From contig NZ_AECZ01000004.1 of NCBI RefSeq assembly GCF_000179555.1, positions 62,001 to 126,000 on the forward strand: a stretch of 64,000 bases of DNA, read 5' to 3'. Position 1 is the first letter of the stretch. Every line of letters begins with the position of its first letter. The notes beneath the pieces are model-generated. The model had not been told where the DNA came from, made no database searches, and was given only the letters and a program-made list of their open reading frames with translations. A program made the position numbers and the translations under genes. Origin of the DNA: Solidesulfovibrio fructosivorans JJ] (lineage in GTDB: Bacteria; Desulfobacterota; Desulfovibrionia; Desulfovibrionales; Desulfovibrionaceae). Shown one piece after another: positions 7,433 to 16,512 of the stretch.

Positions 7433-7750
7433 CTACTTCTTCTCCAGCACAATTTTCCCTGCTTCCAAACAGGACACATTGAACTCGTCGCCCTGGCTGA
7501 ACCCGTAGTTGGCCAGAAGCGTCGGGGACAGACGGAGACCATTCTTCGAGAACTTCACGCTTCCAGAGGCCACGCGAGCATCCATCCCTTCGATCTTGTA
7601 GAATTTCTCATCCAGCGTCATCAGCTTCGTGAGATGGTTTTTCAGGGTGGTTTTGGGAATATCGAAGGCATCCATAATTTGCTGAGCGGTTTTCCCTTCG
7701 GTGATCATGGTGCGAAGTTTCATCGCGTCAAATTTCGATGCGATAGGCAT
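7433..7750 (-). CDS. HTH plus AbrB/MazE-like DNA-binding protein
   Basis: A 105-residue predicted regulator. Residues about 18-45 (KTAQQIMDAFDIPKTTLKNH) form a helix-turn-helix and residues about 65-105 (VKFSKNGLRLSP...QGDEFNVSC...GKIVLEKK) look like a SpoVT/AbrB swapped-hairpin domain. AGGAGACC precedes the ATG (plus strand ggtctcctt). No toxin partner lies next to it. Its 3' end and terminator are duplicated at 6539-6712 and 32262-32412, which is unusual and makes it a marker of island rearrangement. Confidence 0.7.
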   Translation of the reverse strand: MPIASKFDAMKLRTMITEGKTAQQIMDAFDIPKTTLKNHLTKLMTLDEKFYKIEGMDARVASGSVKFSKNGLRLSPTLLANYGFSQGDEFNVSCLEAGKIVLEKK

Positions 7751-8221
7751 GGGTAGGTCTCCTTAAGTTTCTTCTTCGGATTTTCGTGTGGAAGATAACT
7801 TAAATTTCGTTGCTGTCAACTTGGCGTGAAGCTTGTTTCGTTAAAATGAGTTCATTTTTGGAGCTTGAGCGAAAAAACAGTGGTAGTTTTCGATTCAGGT
7901 ATTTGTCGAACAGAGTTGTCGACGCTCATCAAATGCTCTTCAAAAGCATCGTTGATGACGGTTCTGTCGCTGAAAACGAAATTATGCAGGAACCTGCACC
8001 GGCAACATGCTAAAATGACTTGAATTTTATTCTGAACTTATCCAAGCCCTCGGTCCCAGGCCTGGACTCACCCATCTTCCAGGACAGACCTCCCCTCCTT
8101 CGATCAGACAGACAGGGGCCTTCCTGAAATTTCCCACCAGGTCTTTGGGTCGACCCTCTCGGCAAAATTCCACTGCATCATAGTATCAATGGATTCTTTA
8201 CGGTTAATTTCAGAGATGTCC
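7751..8221. other. No supported gene
   Basis: Divergent leader of the AbrB-like gene, then a short open frame (7810-8013) without clear start signal or homology, then GC-richer sequence with CAGACAGACAGG-like simple repeats. Nothing definite. Confidence 0.4.
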
Positions 8222-8878
8222 TTATTGATAATCGGGCGATGCTAAGGAAAAGTCTTTCCAATTTGATATTCCTTGGTATTCAAATTTATGTTTGTCCATT
8301 AATTCAAAGAGATGTTCAAGTAGAATAATCCCAAACTTATCCCCTAGGCCTTGTTGAATCGTTGAGATTTCACTGCAAGAGCTGTTATCTATGCCAATCG
8401 ACAAAATATACAGTAGCTGACAGTCAACTCCAAAGTCATTGATTCTTTTTACATACTTTTCATAGCAATTTCCACCCCTTTGATTCCAGCTAAACGTTAT
8501 TCTATCGTAAGGCTTATTTTCAAGGATATAAATTCCCGTTTTACTAGCCAAGACAAGATCAAATATAATCCCGGAGACATCCCCCTCTTCTTCGATAAAA
8601 GCATCTTCGCCTATTGAAGTTTTAAATTTATTGTTTATATATCGAACAAGATCTTTGCCAGAAATACCTTTCTGTTTCTTTGGAACAAAAATTTCATCAT
8701 ACGTTATAAAAGGAGAAACCTTACGGGACGAGAACCATGGTGGACTTTTTTTCTCTCCAAGAAACACCGAGATTGGAATTTCTACTTTTTCTGACAAGAA
8801 TTTCACAAAGCATGGGGTCCAAAATTGCTCTTCAGCACCTTTCCTCGTTTCTGTAAGGAATGTTGAATTTCTCATCAT
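8222..8878 (-). CDS. PD-(D/E)XK-like hypothetical protein
   Basis: A 218-residue soluble protein of unknown function. FDLVLASKTGIYILENK at residues 106-122 has the D-x(n)-ExK arrangement (D107, E120, K122) and the beta-strand pattern of the PD-(D/E)XK nuclease fold. The N-terminal 60 residues include FWTPCFVKFLSE and a GEKKSPPWFSS segment. It stands alone between two gene-poor stretches in the accessory island. A nuclease role is only a fold-level suggestion. Confidence 0.55.
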   Translation of the reverse strand: MMRNSTFLTETRKGAEEQFWTPCFVKFLSEKVEIPISVFLGEKKSPPWFSSRKVSPFITYDEIFVPKKQKGISGKDLVRYINNKFKTSIGEDAFIEEEGDVSGIIFDLVLASKTGIYILENKPYDRITFSWNQRGGNCYEKYVKRINDFGVDCQLLYILSIGIDNSSCSEISTIQQGLGDKFGIILLEHLFELMDKHKFEYQGISNWKDFSLASPDYQ

Positions 8879-9242
8879 ACTGTCCAGCGCTTATAAAAAA
8901 TGCTTACTTAACATATTCACCCCGGCAGTAACAACCGCAATCCACTTTACCAAAACACTTATGGAATTTCCCCAGAGAGACTTACTGACCTTCCTGCTTA
9001 ACTACGGTTCAAGGCGAGATGTTACTCATCACCGGGGCCATTCTGTGCTCGCTGATGGAGCCACCCGGAGCCGATCTTTTCCCCTCGGCCTGTTCCCCCG
9101 GCCCCCCTCTCCAACCTTCTCTACGGGCCCTTCCTGGGACTTTTTCCCAGAACTCCCCCATTGGACTCCCCTTGGGCCAAAACCCCAGAAAATCGCAGTA
9201 TACTCCCAACGTCCTTTTTCCAATGGGTTTTTTTCGAAAAAT
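8879..9242. other. Intergenic region holding R2 copy 1
   Basis: GC content rises sharply inside this otherwise AT-rich area because of a pyrimidine-rich repeat copy (9095-9223). No protein gene is supported. Confidence 0.5.
9095..9223 (+). repeat. Repeat R2, copy 1
   Basis: Shares CTCCCCCATTGGACTCCCC, AAAACCCCAG and GTATACTCCCAACGTCC with copies at 9930 and 10566, all in the same orientation. It ends 20 bases before the stop of the next minus-strand gene. Confidence 0.7.
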
Positions 9243-9827
9243 TCACGCAGCACCAAAGCTTTCAAGGACATCACGCAATTGTTTTTTATTTTTAACATTC
9301 ATAAAAACAAACGATTTCGAGTTAGACCTGACGCTGACCATATATCTTGTTGAATACCATGAATACGGCCCTGTATTTACTGATTCATACCTTTGGGCAC
9401 CATCAAATTGAACAACGACTGGTCTAAACAATGTTTTTAGGCATCTAATATACACACACCGACCATCAATAACTATCATAGAAAGAAAATAATCAGAAAA
9501 CGAAATTAGCGATCCCACTGTCATACAGAGAAAAGCAAACCACCCCAGTAATTCCTTCAAGAATTTATAATCATGAGACAACAACATGCAGAAGAAAAAT
9601 AACGAAAAAATAGGGAAAATAAATATAAAGCAAAATGCGAATGTGCTTTTTTCTAAAACAAAAAACATTCGCTTATCTTCGAGAGTGTTAACCAACTTCG
9701 CACGAACAATCATTTTTTTCATTTCATCATCACTTTCATTTAGATAAATAGAATACAAAAACAGAGCCACTATAATTATAAAGTGAAAGGCCATAAGGCA
9801 TAATACATACAAAATATTATTATTCAT
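9243..9827 (-). CDS. Hypothetical membrane protein with PH-like C-terminus
   Basis: A 194-residue protein starting at the ATG of MNNNILYVLCLMAF. Hydrophobic helices at about residues 5-25, 62-80 and 90-115 are followed by a soluble part (IDGRCVYIRCLKTLF...YMVSVRSNSKSFVFMNVKN) that looks like a bacterial PH-type beta-rich domain. Unknown function. R2 copy 1 lies just downstream and R2 copy 2 just upstream, so the gene is flanked by direct repeats. Confidence 0.5.
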   Translation of the reverse strand: MNNNILYVLCLMAFHFIIIVALFLYSIYLNESDDEMKKMIVRAKLVNTLEDKRMFFVLEKSTFAFCFIFIFPIFSLFFFCMLLSHDYKFLKELLGWFAFLCMTVGSLISFSDYFLSMIVIDGRCVYIRCLKTLFRPVVVQFDGAQRYESVNTGPYSWYSTRYMVSVRSNSKSFVFMNVKNKKQLRDVLESFGAA

Positions 9828-9929
9828 CAACAGCCTTGCCTGCAATTAAATGACACTAGTTAGTATGACTTAACAAAATCTTTCTTTCAACCACTCCAAA
9901 TACGCATTTTTTAAGAACTGATTCCAGCC

Positions 9930-10078
9930 CCCCCCCCGGGGCCAGCCACTTCCCGGACACCCCTCCCCTGCCCTCTACCGGGCTCCTCCTGGGACGTTTT
10001 CCTAGAACTCCCCCATTGGACTCCCCTTGGACTAAAATCCCAGGGAGTCCCCGTATACTCCCAACGTCCTTTTTTCTT
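9930..10078 (+). repeat. Repeat R2, copy 2
   Basis: Second copy of R2, about 100 bp closely matching 9120-9223, including the block GTATACTCCCAACGTCC and a following T-run. It begins in a C9 homopolymer. Confidence 0.7.
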
Positions 10079-10116
10079 CGGCGTTAGATATCATCACACG
10101 TATTCTGTAAGCGTAC

Positions 10117-10503
10117 TCAGTGACTAAAATCCTTTTTACTTTGCCTAAAAAACAACCAACAGTCTTTAATTGTAACATAACATCCAACGATGCAAGATAG
10201 GAGAAATATCCATATCCAATCCCTCCAACCCCAATACACGGCTTCATACAACCCTATCAATACAGCTAAAAACGAAAATGCTCGTGATATAAAAAATTGC
10301 CTCTGAAGAGAACGTGGTACAGAGACATCATACACTGAAACACCGAGGAAGAATCCAGATTTCACTCCGCCTCTTGATGCTATTGGGAATAGTTCTTTTA
10401 ATTTTCGAGTCGCCGCCCCTCCCATATAGCCAGACACTGAAAAGAGTATAAGACCTAAAGCGATACCAGAATACATCAGGTAATCCATATTTAAGAATTT
10501 CAT
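10117..10503 (-). CDS. Small hypothetical membrane protein
   Basis: A 128-residue protein with hydrophobic segments at about residues 7-27, 68-88 and 93-113. Not recognised. It is bracketed by R2 copies 2 and 3, like its neighbour at 9243, suggesting that each R2 copy carries or captures one small membrane-protein gene. Confidence 0.5.
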   Translation of the reverse strand: MKFLNMDYLMYSGIALGLILFSVSGYMGGAATRKLKELFPIASRGGVKSGFFLGVSVYDVSVPRSLQRQFFISRAFSFLAVLIGLYEAVYWGWRDWIWIFLLSCIVGCYVTIKDCWLFFRQSKKDFSH

Positions 10504-10565
10504 CTCGCCCTCTGTTATTCAAATGGTATTATTTTACTTGCATTCAAAGCAACCCTTCAGATTTA

Positions 10566-10636
10566 TCCCTTCCTGGACCTCCCCCATGGGACAAAACCCC
10601 AGGAAATCCCAGCCTCCGCCCAACGTCTTTTTTCCT
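10566..10636 (+). repeat. Repeat R2, copy 3 (shortened)
   Basis: Shares CTCCCCCATGGGACAAAACC, CCAGGAAATCCCAG and CCCAACGTCTTTTTTCC with the other two copies but lacks internal bases. Confidence 0.6.
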
Positions 10637-10724
10637 TAGGGCTGTTTCCAAAACCCCACAAGTCCCCGTGACCACCTTCCCCGCTCCAGGGTATCCTTGG
10701 TTCTAAACAGCAAAAGGATACCGT

Positions 10725-10946
10725 ATGGACCAAAACAAGCCCGATAAAATCACGTTGAAGGACGAGATAATTATCGCATTCCGTCCTATTGAGCAGCTCT
10801 TCCAGATTATGGATTCCACTTCCGTCGAGCTTTATGGGGAGTTAACGCGCTCGTACTCGGAAGTTGGCGTCACACTGTGTAAAAACTTCCGTCAACGTCT
10901 CGATGCTATTTTAGACATGCAAAGCGGAGGTAGCTCAGATGAGTAA
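10725..10946 (+). CDS. Small hypothetical protein upstream of DUF6573-like gene
   Basis: A 73-residue acidic protein, not recognised. AAGGATACCGT precedes its ATG. Its end overlaps the start of the next gene by 8 bases, indicating coupled translation. Confidence 0.6.
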   Translation: MDQNKPDKITLKDEIIIAFRPIEQLFQIMDSTSVELYGELTRSYSEVGVTLCKNFRQRLDAILDMQSGGSSDE

Positions 10947-11331
10947 CAGCAACGCTTTTGGAAACCTCATCTACAGCTACACCAGGGCACAAGCCATCGC
11001 TGACGGCGTTCTCATCGACGTCACTGACGAGGCCAAAGCCCACGGTTTCAAAGTCCCTGTCGCCATTACCGACCATCTCTTCCACGGCTATGTCGCTTTT
11101 GTTCCTGAAGAATTAAAATCTCAAGGTCAAAGCGTGACTGGCCGGCTTCATGATCTCCTGACCCTGGCGATGATCGCTGCCCGGACGAGCAAAGGGACGG
11201 ACCGTGCGTACTTCAAAATCTCGTTTCTGATGGCACCAGGACGATCTGAAACCGTCCAAGTCATTGCCCACATCGGTCCCGGTGACACCGCTGAACCAGT
11301 TCTGACGATCATGCTGCCGGAGGATGACTGA
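10939..11331 (+). CDS. DUF6573-like protein
   Basis: A 130-residue protein with the N-terminal block LIYSYTRAQAIADGVLIDV and a following KVPVAITDHLFHGYV, the pattern of DUF6573 proteins, which I know mainly from plasmids and integrative elements. The function is unknown. It forms an operon with the preceding 73-residue protein and converges on an XRE regulator. Confidence 0.7.
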   Translation: MSNSNAFGNLIYSYTRAQAIADGVLIDVTDEAKAHGFKVPVAITDHLFHGYVAFVPEELKSQGQSVTGRLHDLLTLAMIAARTSKGTDRAYFKISFLMAPGRSETVQVIAHIGPGDTAEPVLTIMLPEDD

Positions 11332-11336
11332 TCCCG

Positions 11337-11660
11337 TTACTGGAACAGGTTCTGGGCCATGCTGAAAAAGGTTCGTAACCGATCTTCATCCGCTGAATCA
11401 ATCTGCCGGATCAGGATCGCTTTGAGCTCCTCCGGTGCCAACCGAAACTCCTCCAGACTGAACAGTTCCGCCATAGGAATGTCCAGGGCCTTGGACAGCT
11501 GCTCGATGCTGGTCAGGGATGGATTGCGCCGGCCACGTTCAATCTCTCCGATATACTGGAGGGACAGCCCGGACAGGTCAGCCAGTTTTTCCTGGGTAAT
11601 GTCCCGGGCGCGACGTATCGATTTGATTTTCTTCCCGAAAAGGTCTTGTACGCTGTCCAT
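11337..11660 (-). CDS. XRE-family transcriptional regulator
   Basis: A 107-residue protein with a classic Cro/CI helix-turn-helix at residues 9-63 (ITQEKLADLSGLSLQYIGEI; RGRRNPSLTSIEQLSKALDI) and a short helical tail. GGAGGAATGGC overlaps the start as ribosome binding site. Such regulators often control small mobile or accessory modules. The divergent neighbour is a secreted protein pair. Confidence 0.85.
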   Translation of the reverse strand: MDSVQDLFGKKIKSIRRARDITQEKLADLSGLSLQYIGEIERGRRNPSLTSIEQLSKALDIPMAELFSLEEFRLAPEELKAILIRQIDSADEDRLRTFFSMAQNLFQ

Positions 11661-11807
11661 GCCATTCCTCCGCTAGTGTAGAGGATATGGCAATGATTCT
11701 GGTTACATAACAAATGATCGGCTGGTTTAATTGCATATTATAGCAACTAAAGTTATTAATAGCTCCAGCCGAAAACAACCTTAACCAGTAAAAGCACGGG
11801 GTTTGCC

Positions 11808-12110
11808 ATGAAAACCAGGTTGATCGGTGCCGTCGTTGTCGCGCTTGCCCTCCTCTCCCCTGCCCCGGGGCTGGCTGAGGACAACATCAAGTACAGCCAG
11901 TGCCTGAATACGTTCAAGGAAAAGGATGGGATACAGACTGGAACGATCGTCAAAATGGCGACCGGGGAAGTCTTTGAAACTCTAGGGAGCGCGTTCAGCT
12001 ACGACAAGGACCTCAACAGTCCCTTGTGTACGATCATCAAGGACAGACGACACTACTATTTGCTTGTCAGCGGTGTCGGAAGGAAGATTCTGGTTCGGAG
12101 GCTGAATTAA
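11808..12110 (+). CDS. Small secreted hypothetical protein
   Basis: A 100-residue protein with an N-terminal signal peptide (cleavage probably after GLA near residue 23) and two cysteines in the mature part that could form a disulfide. Function unknown. It is followed after one base by another exported protein, so the two form an operon. Confidence 0.6.
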   Translation: MKTRLIGAVVVALALLSPAPGLAEDNIKYSQCLNTFKEKDGIQTGTIVKMATGEVFETLGSAFSYDKDLNSPLCTIIKDRRHYYLLVSGVGRKILVRRLN

Positions 12111-12111
12111 A

Positions 12112-12621
12112 ATGAACAGAGTCGTTGTTTGTTCGCTTATCCTACTGGTGTTGCCATTACCCTGTTTTGCTCAAAGAAGCACGGAACCGCTGAATTTTCG
12201 GGGTATTGAATGGGACACCTACTACTCTGCCATTCCGGGAATGACCAAGCAATATTCAAGGAATGAGAAGATCGACGTTTTCAAGAAATCCGGGGACGAG
12301 ATGGCTATCGGTGACTGCAAACTCGACACTTTAACTTACGAAGGCTTTAACGGAAGAATTTACAAAGTAAACATGACTTTTTCCTCCTGCAATCCTGGCC
12401 AAGTTTTTAATATGTTCAAGCAGAAGTATGGAGAATGTACTTCTGTAGAAGATTCTTTGGAGCAATATATAGGGACTTGGAATTGGAAACGTGCAAAATT
12501 GGTTTTCTTTATTGACGTTGATTCTTCTGCTTCTGAGATTACGTATACGTATAAGATAACGGAGAGAGAATACGAGACGTATCTGAAAGAGAAAGCTGGC
12601 GCGAAGAAGGATCAGTTTTAA
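12112..12621 (+). CDS. Secreted hypothetical protein
   Basis: A 169-residue protein with signal peptide (cleavage after CFA near residue 20). The mature part begins PLNFRGIEWDTYYSAIPGM, resembling small periplasmic proteins that carry a 'FRGIxWG' start, and has a paired cysteine (C60, C83 approximately). Function unknown. Second gene of the pair starting at 11808. Confidence 0.6.
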   Translation: MNRVVVCSLILLVLPLPCFAQRSTEPLNFRGIEWDTYYSAIPGMTKQYSRNEKIDVFKKSGDEMAIGDCKLDTLTYEGFNGRIYKVNMTFSSCNPGQVFNMFKQKYGECTSVEDSLEQYIGTWNWKRAKLVFFIDVDSSASEITYTYKITEREYETYLKEKAGAKKDQF

Positions 12622-12649
12622 CGGCAAAATTAATGCTGAAGTTAACTCT

Positions 12650-12973
12650 ATGAAAAACAATCCTACTCGTAGCGAACTTTTCCTTGCCATTTATCATAAC
12701 TCGCAACTCGAAAATATCCGCGAGGCCATAGCGATCTCTGGAGCTGAGATTGTAATTGAAAATACGGCTTATGATATTAATGGCGAGTTCATCCCAGACA
12801 GCTTTACTATTTACAGAAAGTCAGCGGATGCAAATATTGCGGGTTTTGGTGATGCATTTGCACACATCATCGGAGCTGATCTTCCCCGTGGCCCCATAGA
12901 TACATCGAAATTGCCGAAAACGACTCCAGGACTGAAGGAAGTGCTCAGTTCAATCCCCTTTGACGAAGAATAA
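12650..12973 (+). CDS. Hypothetical cytoplasmic protein
   Basis: A 107-residue protein, not recognised, without signal peptide. The segment SFTIYRKSADANIAGFGDAF suggests a small globular fold. It lies 28 bases after the secreted pair and may be co-transcribed. Confidence 0.5.
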   Translation: MKNNPTRSELFLAIYHNSQLENIREAIAISGAEIVIENTAYDINGEFIPDSFTIYRKSADANIAGFGDAFAHIIGADLPRGPIDTSKLPKTTPGLKEVLSSIPFDEE

Positions 12974-13311
12974 CGGCAAATTGCGTCAGACGGGTTCGGT
13001 CTGTCACGCAGTAATTCTATACGAATTTCAACGGGAATCGCCGCGATACTCTTTGAGACATGTGGTGAAGAATTGTCTGAAAATAGATGCTTTTCGCCAG
13101 TTAGTAGGAGACTGAAAAGTCAAACCCCGGCTTTTTGAGCACTCAATTTCTGAAATCTGGGCTGAAGTGGGAAATCGATTGATTTTCATCCATCCTCATG
13201 ATTTTTTGGCTTGGCAATGGTAGAGTCCTGCGATTGGCCGCTTCAAAATCCATCGAAAAATTCAAAAACAACAAAAAAGTGTACACATGGATACCTGCAT
13301 ATTCATGTGTA
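12974..13311. other. No supported gene
   Basis: Only short frames without motif. No repeat copy or RNA gene recognised. Confidence 0.4.
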
Positions 13312-13785
13312 TCATTTATAATGAGCCTCCTTTTCTCTATATTCTTTCCCCGTATCGAAGTATTTATGATGCTTTTCAGCAGCCGGCCTGATTCCCTTAT
13401 TGATATGATCAATGGTTAATTTGCATTCCCCTTTTTCATTCTTAATGTTTTTCACCCGCTCATTGTATTTATTTTTATGACGATACATTCCAACTTTATT
13501 TGTATAGCTATATAGTGCAGCTTCAAGAAGTTTTTCTTTGAACATAACTTTGTATTTCGATGCAAGTTTTCGTGACATTTCATAGTGCATCCTGTAGTCG
13601 CCTTTCTTCCACTCTTCATCAGCTTCGTTATTTGCTAGCACCAAAACTTCAGCTTTGATTTCCTTTGTGCTCCGCACAAACACTTTGCGTTTAAGTTTCA
13701 ATAGTTCTGTTGAATACTTTTGGGAATCGCAAAATGCATATAGTTTTAAATAATTAATTCTAATCAAAACAGCAAGACACATCAT
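13312..13785 (-). CDS. Hypothetical charged protein
   Basis: A 157-residue lysine- and glutamate-rich protein of helical character, not recognised. Start uncertain: no good ribosome binding site is visible for the first ATG. AT-rich, like its neighbour. Confidence 0.4.
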   Translation of the reverse strand: MMCLAVLIRINYLKLYAFCDSQKYSTELLKLKRKVFVRSTKEIKAEVLVLANNEADEEWKKGDYRMHYEMSRKLASKYKVMFKEKLLEAALYSYTNKVGMYRHKNKYNERVKNIKNEKGECKLTIDHINKGIRPAAEKHHKYFDTGKEYREKEAHYK

Positions 13786-13844
13786 TGAGGCTTGAAAGTT
13801 ATTATAATCAGAAGACTTCTTAAATCTTTCAATGATTATTAAGC

Positions 13845-14303
13845 CTATAACGTACCGGCAAATTCTTCAAAGTTGTTGCGGATAAAGTCAATACCCTCCT
13901 TGTCGTTTATCAAATGTATCCACGCATGATTTATCATTCCATTGAATTCATTTATTGCACTTAAAACATTTGAATAGTCTTTGATAGCGTTTTTACTCTG
14001 ATTGTCAGGGATATAATATCTAAAAACAAGTTCAGACTTAACAAGCTCAAGAGGCCTAGCTTCTTCATCTTTCCTGATGGCATTGTTAAACATCTCATAG
14101 ATCTTTGCGAAAGGAGATGCTTGAAGCTTGTTCGTTAAATCAAGCTCATAGTCGTCTAAGACTGTATGCAACGAATCGATGTGAGATGTTGATTCCTTAA
14201 ATACCTTATTATTGCTTGCAAGCAAAGAAAACGTAACAAGCGCAAAAGGATTGTTCTTGTAATAATTAAAAAGCTCTTGATTACGAGCGCGCTGCCTTGC
14301 CAT
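13845..14303 (-). CDS. Hypothetical helical protein
   Basis: About 152 residues from the ATG of MARQRARNQELF, chosen because GGAGAAAG lies five bases upstream; an earlier start at 14354 is possible. Mostly helical, no known motif. It lies upstream of the 13312 gene in the same direction and may form a unit with it. Confidence 0.4.
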   Translation of the reverse strand: MARQRARNQELFNYYKNNPFALVTFSLLASNNKVFKESTSHIDSLHTVLDDYELDLTNKLQASPFAKIYEMFNNAIRKDEEARPLELVKSELVFRYYIPDNQSKNAIKDYSNVLSAINEFNGMINHAWIHLINDKEGIDFIRNNFEEFAGTL

Positions 14304-14547
14304 AGCTTTCTCCATTTTGCAAAGCCACAGTACAACTTGGATGTTATCTAACAATTATGTATATCTAGTTAACTGGAAAAAGTAAAGATCGGACCGAATT
14401 CCTCCCCCCCAACTCACTCACTTTCCCACCCCTCATCAACTCAGTCACTACCCACATCCCACCAGGATGACTCACCTATTGCTATCGCGGGCCGAAAAAT
14501 AAAATGCGAGTAGGCCTACCCGATCCATCATAACAGAAGGAGGACAA

Positions 14548-15778
14548 ATGTCCGACGAAAACTTCGATCCGTTGGCCAATTTCCCTGGCATGTCCAACAC
14601 CAACCACAAAGAAAACCAGAAAAAAGAGAAATTGGAGGGCAGCATCAACGACAAAGACAACTCCGGGCGCACTGGCGGAACCGGAGGAGCTGGCGGTACC
14701 GGCGGTCCTGGACAAGCTGATGATCCCACCACCGTCGACGTTGGCGCCCCGAACGGCGGCAAGAATGACGGCGGCGCGGTGCCGCTCCAGCCTGAGTACT
14801 TCGCGCCGGATGAACTCGGTGAAGACCCCATGGCCTATCAGTACAAGCATATCGTCGGTTCGACGGGTGCTATGGGTGGCAAGGGAGATGCACCGAAAAT
14901 CACCAAACTTGGTCCCGGACAAATAGTTTCCTCCAAGGATATGGAGGAAGCGGCAGCTGAATTCGAGCGTAAGATCAAAACACTGAGTGAAAAGGAAACG
15001 CTTGAACAGCTGTACCGGCAGAATACCATCGCCAAAGATGTCATCTCCACTGCCCAGCGGAAAATGTTGAGTGTCGCTTGGGCACAGGGTGCCATCTTCA
15101 AACAGATGAGAAATCACATTCTCACGCGCAACGGGAATTGGGGAGAAGAGATTGATCTCATCCTCAAGGAAATCGAAATGAGCCGCGGACCATGGACAAG
15201 TACGTCAACATCAACGCGACGCCGGGTATTCTTAAGCACCCCTACCTCGGTATCGACGCGGCGGAAAATGTCATTCAGGCCATGGCCCCGATTCGACACA
15301 TGCTGGATAAGAAGGACCCCATCTCCGACTTCTTTAAGATCAATGGGGCTAACTTGGATTACACCCAGGCCAACAAACGGGAACTGAACGAGTTAACCCA
15401 GGCCGTCATTGTGCACGAGAAACTGCGCAACGCCGACATCAAGGGTGATTACAAGGTCATCAGAGACTTCCTTCGGCTGGGCAAAAAGTTCACGCCTGTC
15501 GATAAGGCTGTGATGAAAGACCGCCAGGACCGTGGGTTGAATCCCATCGAATACATGCGCGAAGTCGTCGCCGCTAAAGGAGCCCGCCCGGTGAAGGGGA
15601 AGAGAATGTTCCGCTCAAGCGGCGTATCAAGTACTTCAACGGCGAATCCGTGAAGATGGTGGACCATATCAACGCCATTCTCATGGACGACACCGCTGAC
15701 AAGGACAAGATCGACAAGACCCATCTGGAATCGCTCCGCAAGGCTCTTGACGATATGCTTACGCGGTTTTTCGCCTAA
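14548..15778 (+). pseudogene. DUF3102-like protein with glycine-rich N-terminus, two frameshifts
   Basis: AGAAGGAGG precedes the ATG. About 410 residues if repaired. Residues 40-55 are a GRTGGTGGAGGTGGPG linker. The middle (QGAIFKQMRNHI...NWGEEIDLILKEIEMSRG) followed by MDKYVNI resembles the DUF3102 pattern of a helical region before an 'rTaxkYm' motif; such proteins occur on mobile elements, and DNA-binding is suspected. The frame shifts near 15186 (one A missing gives SRGTMDKY) and near 15597 (one G missing in a G run gives KGEENVPLKRR), then runs to the stop at 15776. Both repairs are single-base insertions, so sequencing error is as likely as decay. Confidence 0.5.
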
Positions 15779-15837
15779 ACACATATGATAGCGGGCCACT
15801 TCTCCGATACATGGGGGAGTGGCCCATGGAGATAGTC

Positions 15838-16512
15838 ATGAAGATTTTCAATGCGGGAATGACGATTCCTGCACTGATGGGTTTCTGTCAGCGTTATCCG
15901 CACCACAAACCCGATGTTTTGTTATCTTATCCGTTGTTACCACCTAATCATAAAGTTTTTACACATAAACATAGGCGTTTGATTGGCAAACTTTTCCTGG
16001 ATAACGGAGCATTCGGAGCCAATCAACCAAATTCAACGATCGATGCAAATGAACTTTATACAGAATTCCTGACCTATTGTGAGTATAGTGGGAAGGATTG
16101 GGATATCATCTTCAGCTTCGACAGGAATTTTGGTTTGAATGGCTATGCGGAAAACTTGAAATACCAGGAAGAGCTAGAACAACTTGGCATTCCTGTCGTT
16201 ACTACGCTTCACAACATCTACAATGACGATGTCGAAAAAATTATCGCGCGAGGCCTCCCTGAGCACAAGGTTGTTGCCATTGGCCAATGTGATGGCAGGG
16301 AAATTTATGCCAATATAAAATCCCCCGTCATGAAGATTTACAATGCCGGGGGGAAAGTACATTTCTTCGGGGCGATCAATTTTGATCTGTTTTGCCGACT
16401 TCCAATTTATACTTGTGACGCTTCATCGTGGTCGCAATATCCGGCTTATGGCATTGTATCGTATTGGAATCCCAAAAATCCTGGCGAGGTAGAGTCCACG
16501 GAGGTGGTGTAA
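15838..16512 (+). CDS. TGT/DpdA-like fold protein, 3' end cut by IS256 element
   Basis: About 224 residues from the ATG after GGAGATAGTC; two in-frame ATGs lie upstream. LFLDNGAFG corresponds to the DSGAF/DSGGF block of the tRNA-guanine transglycosylase superfamily, IIFSFDRNF to its neighbouring strand, and VHFFGAINFD with YTCDASSW to the barrel end seen in phage and DpdA-type relatives. I therefore place it in the TGT fold with moderate confidence; its target (tRNA or DNA base) is unknown. The last codons GTG GTG TAA are formed by the left end of the IS, so the original C-terminus is lost. It follows the DUF3102-like gene by 60 bases. Confidence 0.45.
   Translation: MKIFNAGMTIPALMGFCQRYPHHKPDVLLSYPLLPPNHKVFTHKHRRLIGKLFLDNGAFGANQPNSTIDANELYTEFLTYCEYSGKDWDIIFSFDRNFGLNGYAENLKYQEELEQLGIPVVTTLHNIYNDDVEKIIARGLPEHKVVAIGQCDGREIYANIKSPVMKIYNAGGKVHFFGAINFDLFCRLPIYTCDASSWSQYPAYGIVSYWNPKNPGEVESTEVV

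Noticed and set aside
7810-8013. Short open frame of 67 codons
   Set aside because: No ribosome binding site, no motif, AT-rich background makes such frames expected.
9009-9353. Overlapping open frames over R2 copy 1 on both strands
   Set aside because: They arise from the GC-rich repeat; protein sequences are Pro/Gly-rich and frame-dependent.
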